Source: Occultella kanbiaonis
GTDB taxonomy: Bacteria; Actinomycetota; Actinomycetes; Actinomycetales; Beutenbergiaceae
Length of the DNA stretch: 64,000 nt
Direction of reading: 5' to 3'
Assembly: GCF_009708215.1 (NCBI RefSeq)
Contig: NZ_CP046175.1
Coordinates: 496,001 to 560,000 of the forward strand
Shown: positions 52,095-61,133 of the stretch, in pieces
Layout: each line of letters begins with the position of its first letter
Numbering within the stretch: the stretch's first letter is position 1
The notes under the pieces: generated by a model
What the model saw: the letters and a program-made list of their open reading frames with translations, nothing else
The model's database searches: none
What the model was told of the DNA's origin: nothing
Program-made: the position numbers and the translations under genes

Positions 52095-53525
52095 TCAGAC
52101 GGGCGACCCGATGTACTTCTCCTCGAGGAACTCCTCGATCCCCTCGGCGCTGCCCTCGCGCCCGAGGCCGGACTGCTTCATGCCACCGAACGGTGCGGCG
52201 GGGTCGCTGAGCACGGCACGGTTCACGCCGATCATGCCGGCGTCGATGGCGAGCGCGATCGTCATGGCGTCACCGGGTGGGCCGTAGACGTAGGCGATCA
52301 GCCCGTAGATGGTGTCGTTGGCCATCCGGATCGCGTCGGCCGGGTCGTCGAAGCCGATCAGCGTGATCACCGGGCCGAAGATCTCGGTGCGGGTGATCTC
52401 GCTGCCGTGGGTGACATCGGCCAGGACCGTCGGCGGGTAGAAAGCACCGACACCGCTGGCGGTGGCGCCGCCGAGCACGACTCGGGCTCCGCCGTCGACG
52501 GCGGTGTCGACCAACGCGGCGACCTTGTCCCGCTCGGTCACCGAGACCAGGGCGCCCAGGTCGTTCTCCGGGTCGCGACCCGGCCCCGTCCGGACGCGGG
52601 ACATGGCCGCCGTCAGTTCGGTCGAGAACTCCTCGAGCACGCTGGTGTGCACGTAGAACCGGTTCGCTGCCGTGCAGGCGGAGCCGCCGTTGCGCATCTT
52701 CGCGACCATCGCCCCGGCCACGGAGTCCGCGACGTCGGCCCCCTCGAGCACGACGAACGGTGCGTTCCCACCGAGTTCCATGGCCGAGCTGATCACGTTG
52801 TCGGCCGCCTCGTGCAGAAGCAGCCGGCCCACCTCGGTCGAACCGGTGAAGGAGAGCTTGCGCACGGCCGGATGGTGCAGCATCGCGCGTACGGCCGGAG
52901 CGGTGGGCGCGGGGGTCACCAGGTTGACGACGCCCGACGGCACGCCTGCCCGCTCGAGGACGCCGATCACGTAGGCCGCGGTCAGCGGTGTCTCGGAGGC
53001 GGGCTTCAGCACCACCGTGCAGCCGGCGGCGAGGGCCGGCGCGATCTTCCGGGTGGCCATCGCCGCCGGGAAGTTCCACGGGGTGATCAGGACGCTGACG
53101 CCGATCGGCTGGCGGGTGACGGTGATGCGCTTGTCCCCGGCCGGTGACAACCGGAAGTCGCCACCGATGCGGACGGCCTCCTCGGCGAACCAGCGGAAGA
53201 ACTCCCGCGCGTAGCGTGCTTCGGCGAGCGCGTCGGCGTGGGCCTTGCCGTTCTCGCTGACGATGATGTCGGTCATCGTCTGCTCCTCCGCCGCCAGGAG
53301 CTCGTAGCAGCGCCGCAGCAGTTCCGATCGTTCGCGTGGCGGCGTGGCGGACCACGCCGGGAGCGCGCGCTCCGCGGCGGCGACGGCGTCGAGGCAGTCG
53401 CCGGTGGTGGCAACCGCGAACGTGGTCAGCTCGGTGCCGTCGGCCGGGTCGACGACGGAGAAGCGGCGGTCCTCCGACCCGGGCCGCCACACACCGTCGA
53501 TGAAGAGATCGTTCAGGTAGGTCAT
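52095..53525 (-). CDS. Aldehyde dehydrogenase (succinate-semialdehyde dehydrogenase-like)
   Basis: A 476-residue NAD(P)-dependent dehydrogenase of the ALDH superfamily. The oxyanion Asn in TPWNFP, FTGSTEVGR cofactor loop, general-base Glu in MELGGNAP and nucleophilic Cys in NGGSACTAANR are all present. It resembles GabD-type semialdehyde dehydrogenases. It follows the Fe-alcohol dehydrogenase by 14 bp and would oxidise an aldehyde to an acid in the sugar-acid cluster. Confidence 0.9.
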   Translation of the reverse strand: MTYLNDLFIDGVWRPGSEDRRFSVVDPADGTELTTFAVATTGDCLDAVAAAERALPAWSATPPRERSELLRRCYELLAAEEQTMTDIIVSENGKAHADALAEARYAREFFRWFAEEAVRIGGDFRLSPAGDKRITVTRQPIGVSVLITPWNFPAAMATRKIAPALAAGCTVVLKPASETPLTAAYVIGVLERAGVPSGVVNLVTPAPTAPAVRAMLHHPAVRKLSFTGSTEVGRLLLHEAADNVISSAMELGGNAPFVVLEGADVADSVAGAMVAKMRNGGSACTAANRFYVHTSVLEEFSTELTAAMSRVRTGPGRDPENDLGALVSVTERDKVAALVDTAVDGGARVVLGGATASGVGAFYPPTVLADVTHGSEITRTEIFGPVITLIGFDDPADAIRMANDTIYGLIAYVYGPPGDAMTIALAIDAGMIGVNRAVLSDPAAPFGGMKQSGLGREGSAEGIEEFLEEKYIGSPV

Positions 53526-53539
53526 GGGTGCTCTCCCGC

Positions 53540-54763
53540 TCAGGTGTGGTCGCCGCGCCAGGCGGCGGTGACTATTCCGGGGATCCGTTCGATCGGCCTG
53601 GCAGCCGCCACGTTCCCCGCGAGCCTGCTGATGCCCGCCGCTCGTGCCGAGATGTCCGGAAGGTCCTGGGCACGGACTCCGAGTTCGGCGAGGCTCGCCG
53701 GGATCCCGATGTCGGCGACGATCTGCTCGATCCGGCGGATCGCATCGAGAGCCGGGTCGGAGCCGGATTCGGCGACGCCGAGGAGCGTGCCTATCCGGCG
53801 CAGCGCGGGGTCGATGTCCGGTCGGCACCCACGCAGCACATACGGCAGGAGCAGGCCGGTGCCGAGGCCGTGCGGGGTCTTGGTGAGGGCCCCGATCGGG
53901 TACTGGATCGCGTGCGACAGGTGGGTTCCGGCACTCCCGAAGGCCATCCCGGCCAGCAGGCTGCCGTAGGCCATCTCGGTCCGTGCGGCGCCATCATCGG
54001 GGTCGGTGACCGCGCGGACCAGGTTCGCCGCGATGACGGTGATCGCCTCCTCGGCGAGCAGGCCCGCCAGTCGGTTCCGACCCACGAACACAGGAAGCTG
54101 GTCGGGCCACTCGGGAGTCCTGACCGCCGCCGTGTAGGACTCGATCGCGTGCACGAACGCGTCGACGCCGGCGTGTGCGGTGACCGAGGCCGGTGCACCG
54201 TGGGTCAGGGTCGGGTCGACGACGGCGAACCGCGGGATCAGGTGCGGGCTCGAGATCCCGACCTTGAGGTCCCGGCTCGGATCGGAGACCACGGCCACCG
54301 GGGTCACCTCCGACCCCGTGCCCGCCGTGGTCGGCACGGCGATCACCGGGGTGATGGGTCCCGGGACCGCGTTCTCGCCGTAGTAGTCACTGAGCCGACC
54401 CCCGTGACTGCGCAGCAGCGCCACCAGCTTCGCCAGATCCAGCGCGCTTCCACCCCCGAAACCGATGACCAGGTCGGGACCCCAGGCCGAGGCCGCGTCC
54501 GCGGCACGTTGCACCGAGTCGACCGGGAGCTCGGGCTCCACCTCGGTCCAGACCTGCAGGACCGCTCCGGAGTCCCGTAGTTCCTCGCAGGTCCGTTCGA
54601 ACTGCGGCGTCTCGGCCAGGAACGGATCGCAGCACACGAACACCCGCCCGCCCAGCTCTCGCGCGAGCGGCGCGATCGACGACGCGGCGCCGTTCCCGAA
54701 GTGGATCCGGGTCGGCAGCCGGAGCAGCCCGAACCCGTCGGAGTGTGTCCGGGTGTGGCTCAT
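53540..54763 (-). CDS. Iron-containing alcohol dehydrogenase
   Basis: A 407-residue group III alcohol dehydrogenase. GFGGGSALDLAK binds the nucleotide, PTTAGTGSEVTP the metal region, and HAGVDAFVHAIESY and HGLGTG bring iron-binding histidines. Some members reduce or oxidise lactaldehyde, semialdehydes or hydroxy acids. ATG overlaps the Ldh2-family stop by four bases; the ALDH follows, so an alcohol-aldehyde-acid sequence is likely. Confidence 0.9.
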   Translation of the reverse strand: MSHTRTHSDGFGLLRLPTRIHFGNGAASSIAPLARELGGRVFVCCDPFLAETPQFERTCEELRDSGAVLQVWTEVEPELPVDSVQRAADAASAWGPDLVIGFGGGSALDLAKLVALLRSHGGRLSDYYGENAVPGPITPVIAVPTTAGTGSEVTPVAVVSDPSRDLKVGISSPHLIPRFAVVDPTLTHGAPASVTAHAGVDAFVHAIESYTAAVRTPEWPDQLPVFVGRNRLAGLLAEEAITVIAANLVRAVTDPDDGAARTEMAYGSLLAGMAFGSAGTHLSHAIQYPIGALTKTPHGLGTGLLLPYVLRGCRPDIDPALRRIGTLLGVAESGSDPALDAIRRIEQIVADIGIPASLAELGVRAQDLPDISARAAGISRLAGNVAAARPIERIPGIVTAAWRGDHT

Positions 54764-55800
54764 GCGCCGTGCTCCTCGAGGAGTTGTTCGACCTCTCGCC
54801 AGACCTGGGGGTTGACCGGGATGCCGTTGGCCAGCCGCTCGGCCCGGGTCGCCCTCGCCCGGTCGCCCGGCACCGTGACCGGGTCCGGGCCGGTCCCGCT
54901 GGCGCGGACGTCATGGAGGTAGGCCTCCACGAGGCTGAGATGGGGGAGCCGGCCGATGCGGTCGAGTGAGATCGCGACGAAGATGTCGCCCTTCGTGGCG
55001 ATGTGTTCGACGTCCAGCGTGCCCTGCTTCCGAGGGCCGAACGCCGTCCCGGTGACCGTGCCCACGAGGACCTCCAGGGCGATCCCGAGGGCGTATCCCT
55101 TCGGGCCACCGAACGGCGAGAGGGCCCCGTCGGACACCTCGGCGGGATCGGTGACCGGCCTGCCGTGACGATCGACCGCCCAGCCGAGTGGGATCGGCCG
55201 CGAGGTGGCGGCGTGGTCGAGGACCTTGCCCATCGAGACCGCCGCCGTCGACATGTCGAGGACGAGCGGCTCGCTCTCGGTCGGCACCGCGATGCCCACC
55301 GGGTTGGTGCCGACCATCGGCCGTGCGCTGCCCCAGGGGTGGACGAGCGCTTCGCTGGTCGTCAGGGCGATGCCGATCTGGCCGGCCGCGGCGATGCGTT
55401 CCACGTACGGGGCGAGCATGCCCATGTGATTGGCGTTGTGCACCGCGGCCAGGGCGACGCCGCTCTCGGCGGCCCGTCGGGTGATCGCCTCGATGGCCAC
55501 CCCCGCCACCACGGGACCGAAGCCGCGCTCGCCGTCGACGCTCAGGAACGCGTCGCTGATCCACGTCGTGCGTGGCGCGACTCCGGTCCGGATGAGCCCG
55601 TTGCGCATGCGGCCGACCAGCACGGCGAGCCGCCGCACCCCGTGCGAGGGGTGGCCGCGGAGGTCGCCCTCGACGAGCACGTCCGCCTGTTGAGCGGCGT
55701 CGGCGAAGGTGGCACCCTCACCCACAAGGATCTGGACCACGGCGTCGTGCAGACGATCTGCGCTCACGGCCACGTCGGTGCCGACGCTGTTCGTCGTCAT
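54760..55800 (-). CDS. Malate/L-lactate dehydrogenase family (Ldh2) oxidoreductase
   Basis: A 346-residue NAD(P)-dependent enzyme of the Ldh2/YiaK/sulfolactate dehydrogenase family, unrelated to classical lactate dehydrogenase. RGHPSHGVRRL carries the catalytic His, HNANHMG the second, and GGPKGYALG the family end motif. It oxidises 2-hydroxy acids or related keto acids. GAGGAGG lies 6 nt before ATG. First gene of the minus-strand half of the sugar-acid cluster, divergent from IclR. Confidence 0.88.
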   Translation of the reverse strand: MTTNSVGTDVAVSADRLHDAVVQILVGEGATFADAAQQADVLVEGDLRGHPSHGVRRLAVLVGRMRNGLIRTGVAPRTTWISDAFLSVDGERGFGPVVAGVAIEAITRRAAESGVALAAVHNANHMGMLAPYVERIAAAGQIGIALTTSEALVHPWGSARPMVGTNPVGIAVPTESEPLVLDMSTAAVSMGKVLDHAATSRPIPLGWAVDRHGRPVTDPAEVSDGALSPFGGPKGYALGIALEVLVGTVTGTAFGPRKQGTLDVEHIATKGDIFVAISLDRIGRLPHLSLVEAYLHDVRASGTGPDPVTVPGDRARATRAERLANGIPVNPQVWREVEQLLEEHGA

Positions 55801-55811
55801 AGGTATCCTCC

Positions 55812-55830
55812 TCGGTCACGTCTGGACCGA
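55812..55830. promoter_or_regulatory. Dyad TCGGTC-N7-GACCGA in Ldh2/IclR gap
   Basis: Perfect 6-bp arms 7 bp apart in the 57-bp gap between the divergent Ldh2 and IclR genes, with a wider GGTCA/TGACC pair (55814-55838). It is a plausible IclR site controlling both genes; inference from position. Confidence 0.45.
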
Positions 55831-55857
55831 TGATGACCATCACGGAAGGAAGCGGCT

Positions 55858-56628
55858 ATGACCCGTCCCGAACAGCAGGACGCAAGCTCTTCGCTCATCA
55901 AGGGCTTGTCCCTGCTCAACCTCTTCTCGGTGACCGACTTCGAGATCAGCATCAGCGAGATGGCCCGGACGTCGGGGATCCCGAAGTCCACGGCCCATCG
56001 CCTGGTGACCGATCTCGTGGAATGGGGCGCCCTCGAGCGTGGCCGGAACGGATACCGGCTCGGGGTGCGCATGTTCGAGCTCGGGCACCTGGTGCCCGCC
56101 CAGCGGACGCTGCGCGAGGTGGCGCTCCCGTATGCGCACAACCTCAACGAGGTGACCGGCCTGACCTGCAACCTCGCCGTCCGGGACAAGCACGAGATCA
56201 TCTACCTCGAGAAGATCTCCCGCCGTGACCTGTTGGTCCCGCACTCGCGCCTCGGGGGCCGGCTGCCGCTGCACTGCACCGGCCTCGGCAAGGCGATCCT
56301 CGGTTTCAGCGACCACGACTTCGTGGAGTCGGTGTTGAGCGCACCCCTGACGAGGCTCTCGCCCAAGACGATCACCGACCCCACCGCGCTGCGGCGAGAG
56401 CTGGCGCGGGTGCGGGAGACCAAGGTCGCCTACGACGTCGAGGAGTCGCAGCCCGGCCTGTTCTGTGTGGCAGCACCGATCTTCGGGATGGGCAACCACC
56501 TGGTCGGAGCGATCTCGGTGACCGGTGCGACCGCGTTGTCCCAGGCCCAACGCTACGCATCCGCGGTGCGGATGACGGCGATGGCGATCTCCCGCGTGCT
56601 GGGATCGAGGCCCGGTCGTCCGGCATAG
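55858..56628 (+). CDS. IclR-family transcriptional regulator
   Basis: A 256-residue regulator. Winged HTH ISISEMARTSGIPKSTAHRL (about residues 27-46) and the IclR ligand domain (CNLAVRDKHEIIYLEK, CTGLGKAIL, GAISVTG). IclR proteins sense organic acids. It sits between the divergent dehydrogenases and the importer operon at 56755, so it probably controls both halves of the sugar-acid cluster. Confidence 0.92.
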   Translation: MTRPEQQDASSSLIKGLSLLNLFSVTDFEISISEMARTSGIPKSTAHRLVTDLVEWGALERGRNGYRLGVRMFELGHLVPAQRTLREVALPYAHNLNEVTGLTCNLAVRDKHEIIYLEKISRRDLLVPHSRLGGRLPLHCTGLGKAILGFSDHDFVESVLSAPLTRLSPKTITDPTALRRELARVRETKVAYDVEESQPGLFCVAAPIFGMGNHLVGAISVTGATALSQAQRYASAVRMTAMAISRVLGSRPGRPA

Positions 56629-56676
56629 CGGGACGACCGCTTGATGCCCCTCGCCTTCCGCGCGATCGTCGGAGCC

Positions 56677-56702
56677 CATCGGGACGAGGACGTAGCCCGA
56701 TG
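56677..56702 (+). promoter_or_regulatory. Inverted repeat upstream of sugar-acid importer
   Basis: CATCGGG (56677-56683) and CCCGATG (56696-56702), 12 bp apart, lie in the 126-bp gap between IclR and the permease gene. It may be a regulator site or a weak terminator for IclR. Confidence 0.4.
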
Positions 56703-56754
56703 TCCGACGGTCGTACCCCCCCGGCCGCGGACCTCTCGAGGGAGATGAGAGCCA

Positions 56755-57693
56755 GTGGCGAACACGCAGGTCTCGGCATCCGCGCCGGATGTCGCGCCGG
56801 CCAGGAGCCGCAAGGAGAAGCCGCGGCGCCAGAATCTCGCGGGCTGGATGTTCGTCGGCCCGGTGATCTTCGGAGTGCTCGCGTTCCAGATCGTCCCGGT
56901 CATCGCCTCACTCGGCGTCTCGATGACGAACTGGACCGGGCTGAACGAGCCGGACTTCCTCGGTCTCGGGAACTTCGTCGCGTTGTTCACGACCGACGCC
57001 CGCTTCTACTCGACGCTGCTGAACACGGCGATCTTCACCATCGCGATGGTTGTCCTCTCGATCGCGATCGGACTCGCGCTGGCCGTTCTGTGCAATCAGC
57101 GGATCCGCGGTGTCGGCGTGTTCCGGACGCTCTACTACTCCCCGGCGATCACCAATGTCGTGGCCATCGGGTTCGTCTGGTTCTGGCTGTACGAGCCGAA
57201 CAACGGCCTGATCAACTCGACCCTGCGCGGAGTCGGGATCACTGGTCCGGCGTGGCTCTCCGACCCCAGCACGGCCCTGATCGCGGTGATCATCGTGGCG
57301 CTGTGGCAGGGCGTCGGCTACCCGATGGTGATCCTGCTCGCCGGGCTGCAATCCATCGACAAGTCGCTCCTGGAGGCCGCGACCGTCGACGGCGCCTCCA
57401 ACTGGCTTCGATTCTGGCGGGTCACCTTCCCGCTGCTGACCCCGAGCATCTTCTTCCTGACCATCATGCAGTTCATCTCGTCGTTCCAGGTCTTCGGCAT
57501 CATCTACGTGATGACGTCCGGCGGGCCGAACAACGCGACGTCGGTCCTGATCTTCGAGATCTATCAGGTGGCTTTCGCGCAGGGGCGTCTCGGCTATGCC
57601 TCGGCGATGGGCTGGGTGCTGTTCCTGATCGTCGGCCTCGTGACCGTCTTCCAATGGAAGATGGAGAAGCGGTGGGTGCACTATGACAGCTGA
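56755..57693 (+). CDS. Sugar ABC transporter permease (MalF type)
   Basis: A 312-residue permease with about six helices; EAA-loop LLEAATVDGASNWLRF then WRVTFPLL. GTG start with GGGAG upstream. First gene of the operon permease-permease-enolase-binding protein-enolase. No ATPase nearby. Confidence 0.9.
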   Translation: MANTQVSASAPDVAPARSRKEKPRRQNLAGWMFVGPVIFGVLAFQIVPVIASLGVSMTNWTGLNEPDFLGLGNFVALFTTDARFYSTLLNTAIFTIAMVVLSIAIGLALAVLCNQRIRGVGVFRTLYYSPAITNVVAIGFVWFWLYEPNNGLINSTLRGVGITGPAWLSDPSTALIAVIIVALWQGVGYPMVILLAGLQSIDKSLLEAATVDGASNWLRFWRVTFPLLTPSIFFLTIMQFISSFQVFGIIYVMTSGGPNNATSVLIFEIYQVAFAQGRLGYASAMGWVLFLIVGLVTVFQWKMEKRWVHYDS

Positions 57694-58603
57694 ACGCGTC
57701 GTGGCCCGAGCGCCACAGGGACGTGTGGTGAGCTCCGCCGACGGAGTCGAGGGTCCTCGGGCAGCACCCGCCCGACGGCGTCGCCCGCGCGGCATCGGAC
57801 GGCGGACCGCGGTCATGATCACGCTGATCGTCCTGGCGGGCGTCTTCGCGATGCCGCTGCTGTGGATGGTGAGCGCGTCCCTGAAGCCGGAGAACGAGGT
57901 GCTCGCCTCGCCGCCCACGTTCATCCCGTCCGTCTTCCAGTGGGAGAACTATGCAGCTGCCGCGGACGGCCTCCTGCCGTTCTTCCTGAACAGCGTGAAG
58001 CTTGCGGCGCTCAACGTGACCGGACTGCTGTTCTTCGCATCGCTGGCCGGGTACGGGTTCGCACGCCTGAACTTCGTGGGAAAGAACGTCGCGTTCGCAT
58101 TGTTGTTGGCGACGGCGATGATTCCGAGCATGGTGTACCTGATCCCGCAATACATGCTCTTCCGGGAGATCGGCTGGATCGACACGCACTTCCCGCTCTG
58201 GGTCCCCAATGTGCTGACGCCGGTGTTCGGGACATTCCTGCTGCGGCAGTCGTTCCGTGGCGTGCCGAGGGAACTGGAGGAGGCGGCGAAGCTGGACGGG
58301 GCGTCCGTGTTCGGGACGTTCTGGCGGATCATGCTGCCCCAGGTCAAGCCCGCCCTGGCCGCCGTCGGTGCCCTGACCTTCATGGCGTCCTGGAACGACC
58401 TGTTCGGGCCGTTGATCTTCCTGAACTCCACCCGGCTGCAGACCATGCCCATCGCACTCGTGCTCTTCCAGGGAGAGTTCTTCACCCAGACGAATCTCAT
58501 GATGGCGGCGGCCACCCTCACGATCATTCCGCCGCTCATCCTCTTCTTCCTCGCCCAACGGTATTTCGTTCAGGGCATCACCATGTCAGGTCTGAAAGGT
58601 TAG
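57683..58603 (+). CDS. Sugar ABC transporter permease (MalG type)
   Basis: A 306-residue permease with six predicted helices; EAA-loop LEEAAKLDGASVFGTF and WRIMLPQVKP. It overlaps the first permease by 11 bp. The basic N-terminal ~40 residues are cytoplasmic. Confidence 0.9.
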   Translation: MTAERVVARAPQGRVVSSADGVEGPRAAPARRRRPRGIGRRTAVMITLIVLAGVFAMPLLWMVSASLKPENEVLASPPTFIPSVFQWENYAAAADGLLPFFLNSVKLAALNVTGLLFFASLAGYGFARLNFVGKNVAFALLLATAMIPSMVYLIPQYMLFREIGWIDTHFPLWVPNVLTPVFGTFLLRQSFRGVPRELEEAAKLDGASVFGTFWRIMLPQVKPALAAVGALTFMASWNDLFGPLIFLNSTRLQTMPIALVLFQGEFFTQTNLMMAAATLTIIPPLILFFLAQRYFVQGITMSGLKG

Positions 58604-58614
58604 GTCGCCGTTTC

Positions 58615-59697
58615 ATGCGCATCACACAGGTCGAGTCCATCATCCTGCTCGAGCAGTTCCATATCGTGAAGGTCCACACCGACGAAGGGCTCATCGGGAT
58701 CGGCGAGATCAGCCCGATGAAGGCGGCGGTCACGCACGCGATCGTCGAGCATGCCCTGGCGCCGCTGCTCGTGGGTGAGGACCCAGGGGACATCGAGCGG
58801 CTCTGGCGCCGGATGTACACCAAGCCCTACAAGCTCGGACCGATGGGCGCCCAGCTCGAGGCCATCGCCGGCATCGACATCGCGCTCTGGGATCTGCTCG
58901 GCAAGGCCGCGAACCTACCCGTCTACGCGCTCACCGGTGGCAAGTACCGCACCGGCATGAAGGTCTACGCGAGCTCGATGTCGCGCAGCATGAGCCCGCA
59001 GGAGGAGGCCGAGCGGGCGGTGTCGTTCCAGGAGCAGGGCTATCACGGCTACAAGATCCACTCCTCGACCCCGTGGATGCATGACGACGGCTTCGACCAG
59101 ACGATCGACACCGTCGCGGCGGTCCGCGCCGCGGTCGGTGACGACTTCCCGATCCTCGTCGACGTCAACAACGCCTACTACGAGCACACCGCGATCCGGA
59201 TCGCGCGTGAACTCGAGGCGTACGGCGTCTGGCACTTCGAGGAACCACTCGCCGCGCACGACTACGCCGCCTACGCCCGGCTGGCGGACGCCGTCGACAT
59301 CCCCATCGCGGCGGGCGAGCAGGAGTACACGAGCTGGCAGTTCCGCGACCTGATCACCCAGGGCCGGGTCGACATCCTGCAACCCGACGTCATCAAGTGC
59401 GGCGGCATCACCGAGTTCCGCAAGATCGCCGTACTCGCGGACGTCCACACGAAGCCGATCACGGTGCACAACACCCAGCAGACGATCGGCACCTCGGCAC
59501 ACGCGCACCTGTGGGTGAGCACGCCTTCGTGCGTGTACCCGCAGGAGTACAACATCGAGCACAACCCGGTGCTCGACGACGTCCCGATCTGGACCAACCC
59601 CCTCGTCCCGGTCGATGGCGTCATCACCCCGTGGGACCTGCCCGGTCTCGGGGTCGAACTCGACGAGGACGCGGTGGCGCGGTTGCGCAGCAACTGA
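58615..59697 (+). CDS. Enolase-superfamily sugar-acid dehydratase-like enzyme (copy 1)
   Basis: A 360-residue mandelate-racemase/galactonate-dehydratase-type protein. Metal ligands Asp183 (VDVNNAY), Glu209 (HFEEPL) and Glu235 (AGEQEYT). The catalytic base region reads YKIH (Lys147, His149) rather than KxK, and His285 (VHNTQQ) is at the seventh/eighth-strand position. This pattern is seen in acid-sugar dehydratases, which remove water to 2-keto-3-deoxy acids. It lies between the permeases and the binding protein. Confidence 0.85.
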   Translation: MRITQVESIILLEQFHIVKVHTDEGLIGIGEISPMKAAVTHAIVEHALAPLLVGEDPGDIERLWRRMYTKPYKLGPMGAQLEAIAGIDIALWDLLGKAANLPVYALTGGKYRTGMKVYASSMSRSMSPQEEAERAVSFQEQGYHGYKIHSSTPWMHDDGFDQTIDTVAAVRAAVGDDFPILVDVNNAYYEHTAIRIARELEAYGVWHFEEPLAAHDYAAYARLADAVDIPIAAGEQEYTSWQFRDLITQGRVDILQPDVIKCGGITEFRKIAVLADVHTKPITVHNTQQTIGTSAHAHLWVSTPSCVYPQEYNIEHNPVLDDVPIWTNPLVPVDGVITPWDLPGLGVELDEDAVARLRSN

Positions 59698-59805
59698 CGG
59701 CGCGTCCTTCATTCGGAGCGCCGCATCACGGCGACTCCGGCTCACCGGCCCGACTCCTCGGCCGGCTCATCAGCACGGCTCAGCACACAAGGACAGGACG
59801 AACCA

Positions 59806-61131
59806 ATGGCGGTAGATCAGGTCTCACGACGATCGTTGCTCAAGACCCTGGGAGTGGCCTCCGGCGCCGCGCTCATCGGTGGCCCACTCGCCGGCTGTGG
59901 GGGCGGCGGCTCCGGCTCCGACTCCGGGTCGGGCGGGACCTTCGCCTTCATGAGCTGGGACGCCACCTCCGACACCCCGCTGTACCAGGTCGCCCAGAAC
60001 TGGGCGGAACAGGCCTCCCGGGAGATCGACGTGCAGTCGGTGCCGGGCGGCGGCGACTACGAGACGAAGCTTCGCACCGTGCTCTCGTCGGGCGCCCACC
60101 CGGACGTCATCCGCATCAACGACGACTTCGTGCAGGCGTACTACAGCGAGGGCTCACTGCTCGATCTCACCCCCTATCTCGAGCAGGACTCGATCGACGC
60201 GGACGACTTCTACCCGGTGGCGTTCAACTTCGCCAAGCAGGCCGACGGCGCGCACGCGGCCTGGCCGATCCTGACGAACCCGGGGATCATCTACTGCAAC
60301 GTGGACGCCTTCGAGGAGGCGGGCGTGCCGCTCCCGCCGACTGACTGGGACGCCGACGGGTGGACCTGGGACGACTTCCTCGACGCAGCCACGAAGCTCA
60401 CCAAGCCGGGCGGCGAACGCTGGGGCGCGCTGCTCTTCCACGACACCGCCCTGGAGACCGTCTGGCCCGTCAACAACGGCACGACCGGCATCTACTCCGA
60501 GGACGCCCAGACGTTCACGCTCGCCGACGAGGGCAGCACGGACGCGCTGCAGTGGGCCGCCGACCTTGCGCTCGTGCACGGCGTCCACCCGGACTTCGGC
60601 ACGGTCAGCACCGGGAAGTCCACTCCGAACTGGGCCCAGTCCCTGTTCGGGACCGGGCAGGTCGCGATGCTCCTCGGGCTGACCAGCTCGATCCCCTACC
60701 TCCGCGAGAACGCGGAGGTGAACTGGGACATCTTCCCGCCGCCGCAGCAGGTGACCCGGCAGACCGTGAACACCATGACGGTCCTGGCCGTGCCGTCCGA
60801 GTCGCCGGATCCCGATGCCGCCTGGGACTTCCTGAAGTACTGCGTCGGCCCTGAGGCCGCCGAGCTCTTCGCCGAGTCGCGCGGTTTCGTACCCGTGGCC
60901 ACCGCCTCCGCCGACCTGTTCGTCGCCGACGATCAGGCACCCCAGAACCTCGCGATGGTCAGCCAGGCCCTGGCGAACGCCGTCAACGAGAACTTCGGTC
61001 TGTACATCGAGCGGGCGCGCACGGTCTACCGGCCCGTCCTCGACGAGATCTGGAGCGGCCGCCAGACCGCCGCCGACGCGCTCGGTGGGATCCGGGCCGA
61101 GGTCGAGGCGATCCTGGCCGGGCAGGGTTGA
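59806..61131 (+). CDS. ABC transporter binding lipoprotein (Tat-type signal)
   Basis: A 441-residue solute-binding protein: SRRSLLKTL twin-arginine motif, hydrophobic core and lipobox PLAGC, then a Gly/Ser linker. It probably binds a sugar acid or related ligand for the permeases at 56755 and 57683. The 109-bp gap before it shows no clear separate promoter. It is followed at 3 bp by the second enolase-superfamily gene. Confidence 0.9.
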   Translation: MAVDQVSRRSLLKTLGVASGAALIGGPLAGCGGGGSGSDSGSGGTFAFMSWDATSDTPLYQVAQNWAEQASREIDVQSVPGGGDYETKLRTVLSSGAHPDVIRINDDFVQAYYSEGSLLDLTPYLEQDSIDADDFYPVAFNFAKQADGAHAAWPILTNPGIIYCNVDAFEEAGVPLPPTDWDADGWTWDDFLDAATKLTKPGGERWGALLFHDTALETVWPVNNGTTGIYSEDAQTFTLADEGSTDALQWAADLALVHGVHPDFGTVSTGKSTPNWAQSLFGTGQVAMLLGLTSSIPYLRENAEVNWDIFPPPQQVTRQTVNTMTVLAVPSESPDPDAAWDFLKYCVGPEAAELFAESRGFVPVATASADLFVADDQAPQNLAMVSQALANAVNENFGLYIERARTVYRPVLDEIWSGRQTAADALGGIRAEVEAILAGQG

Positions 61132-61133
61132 GC

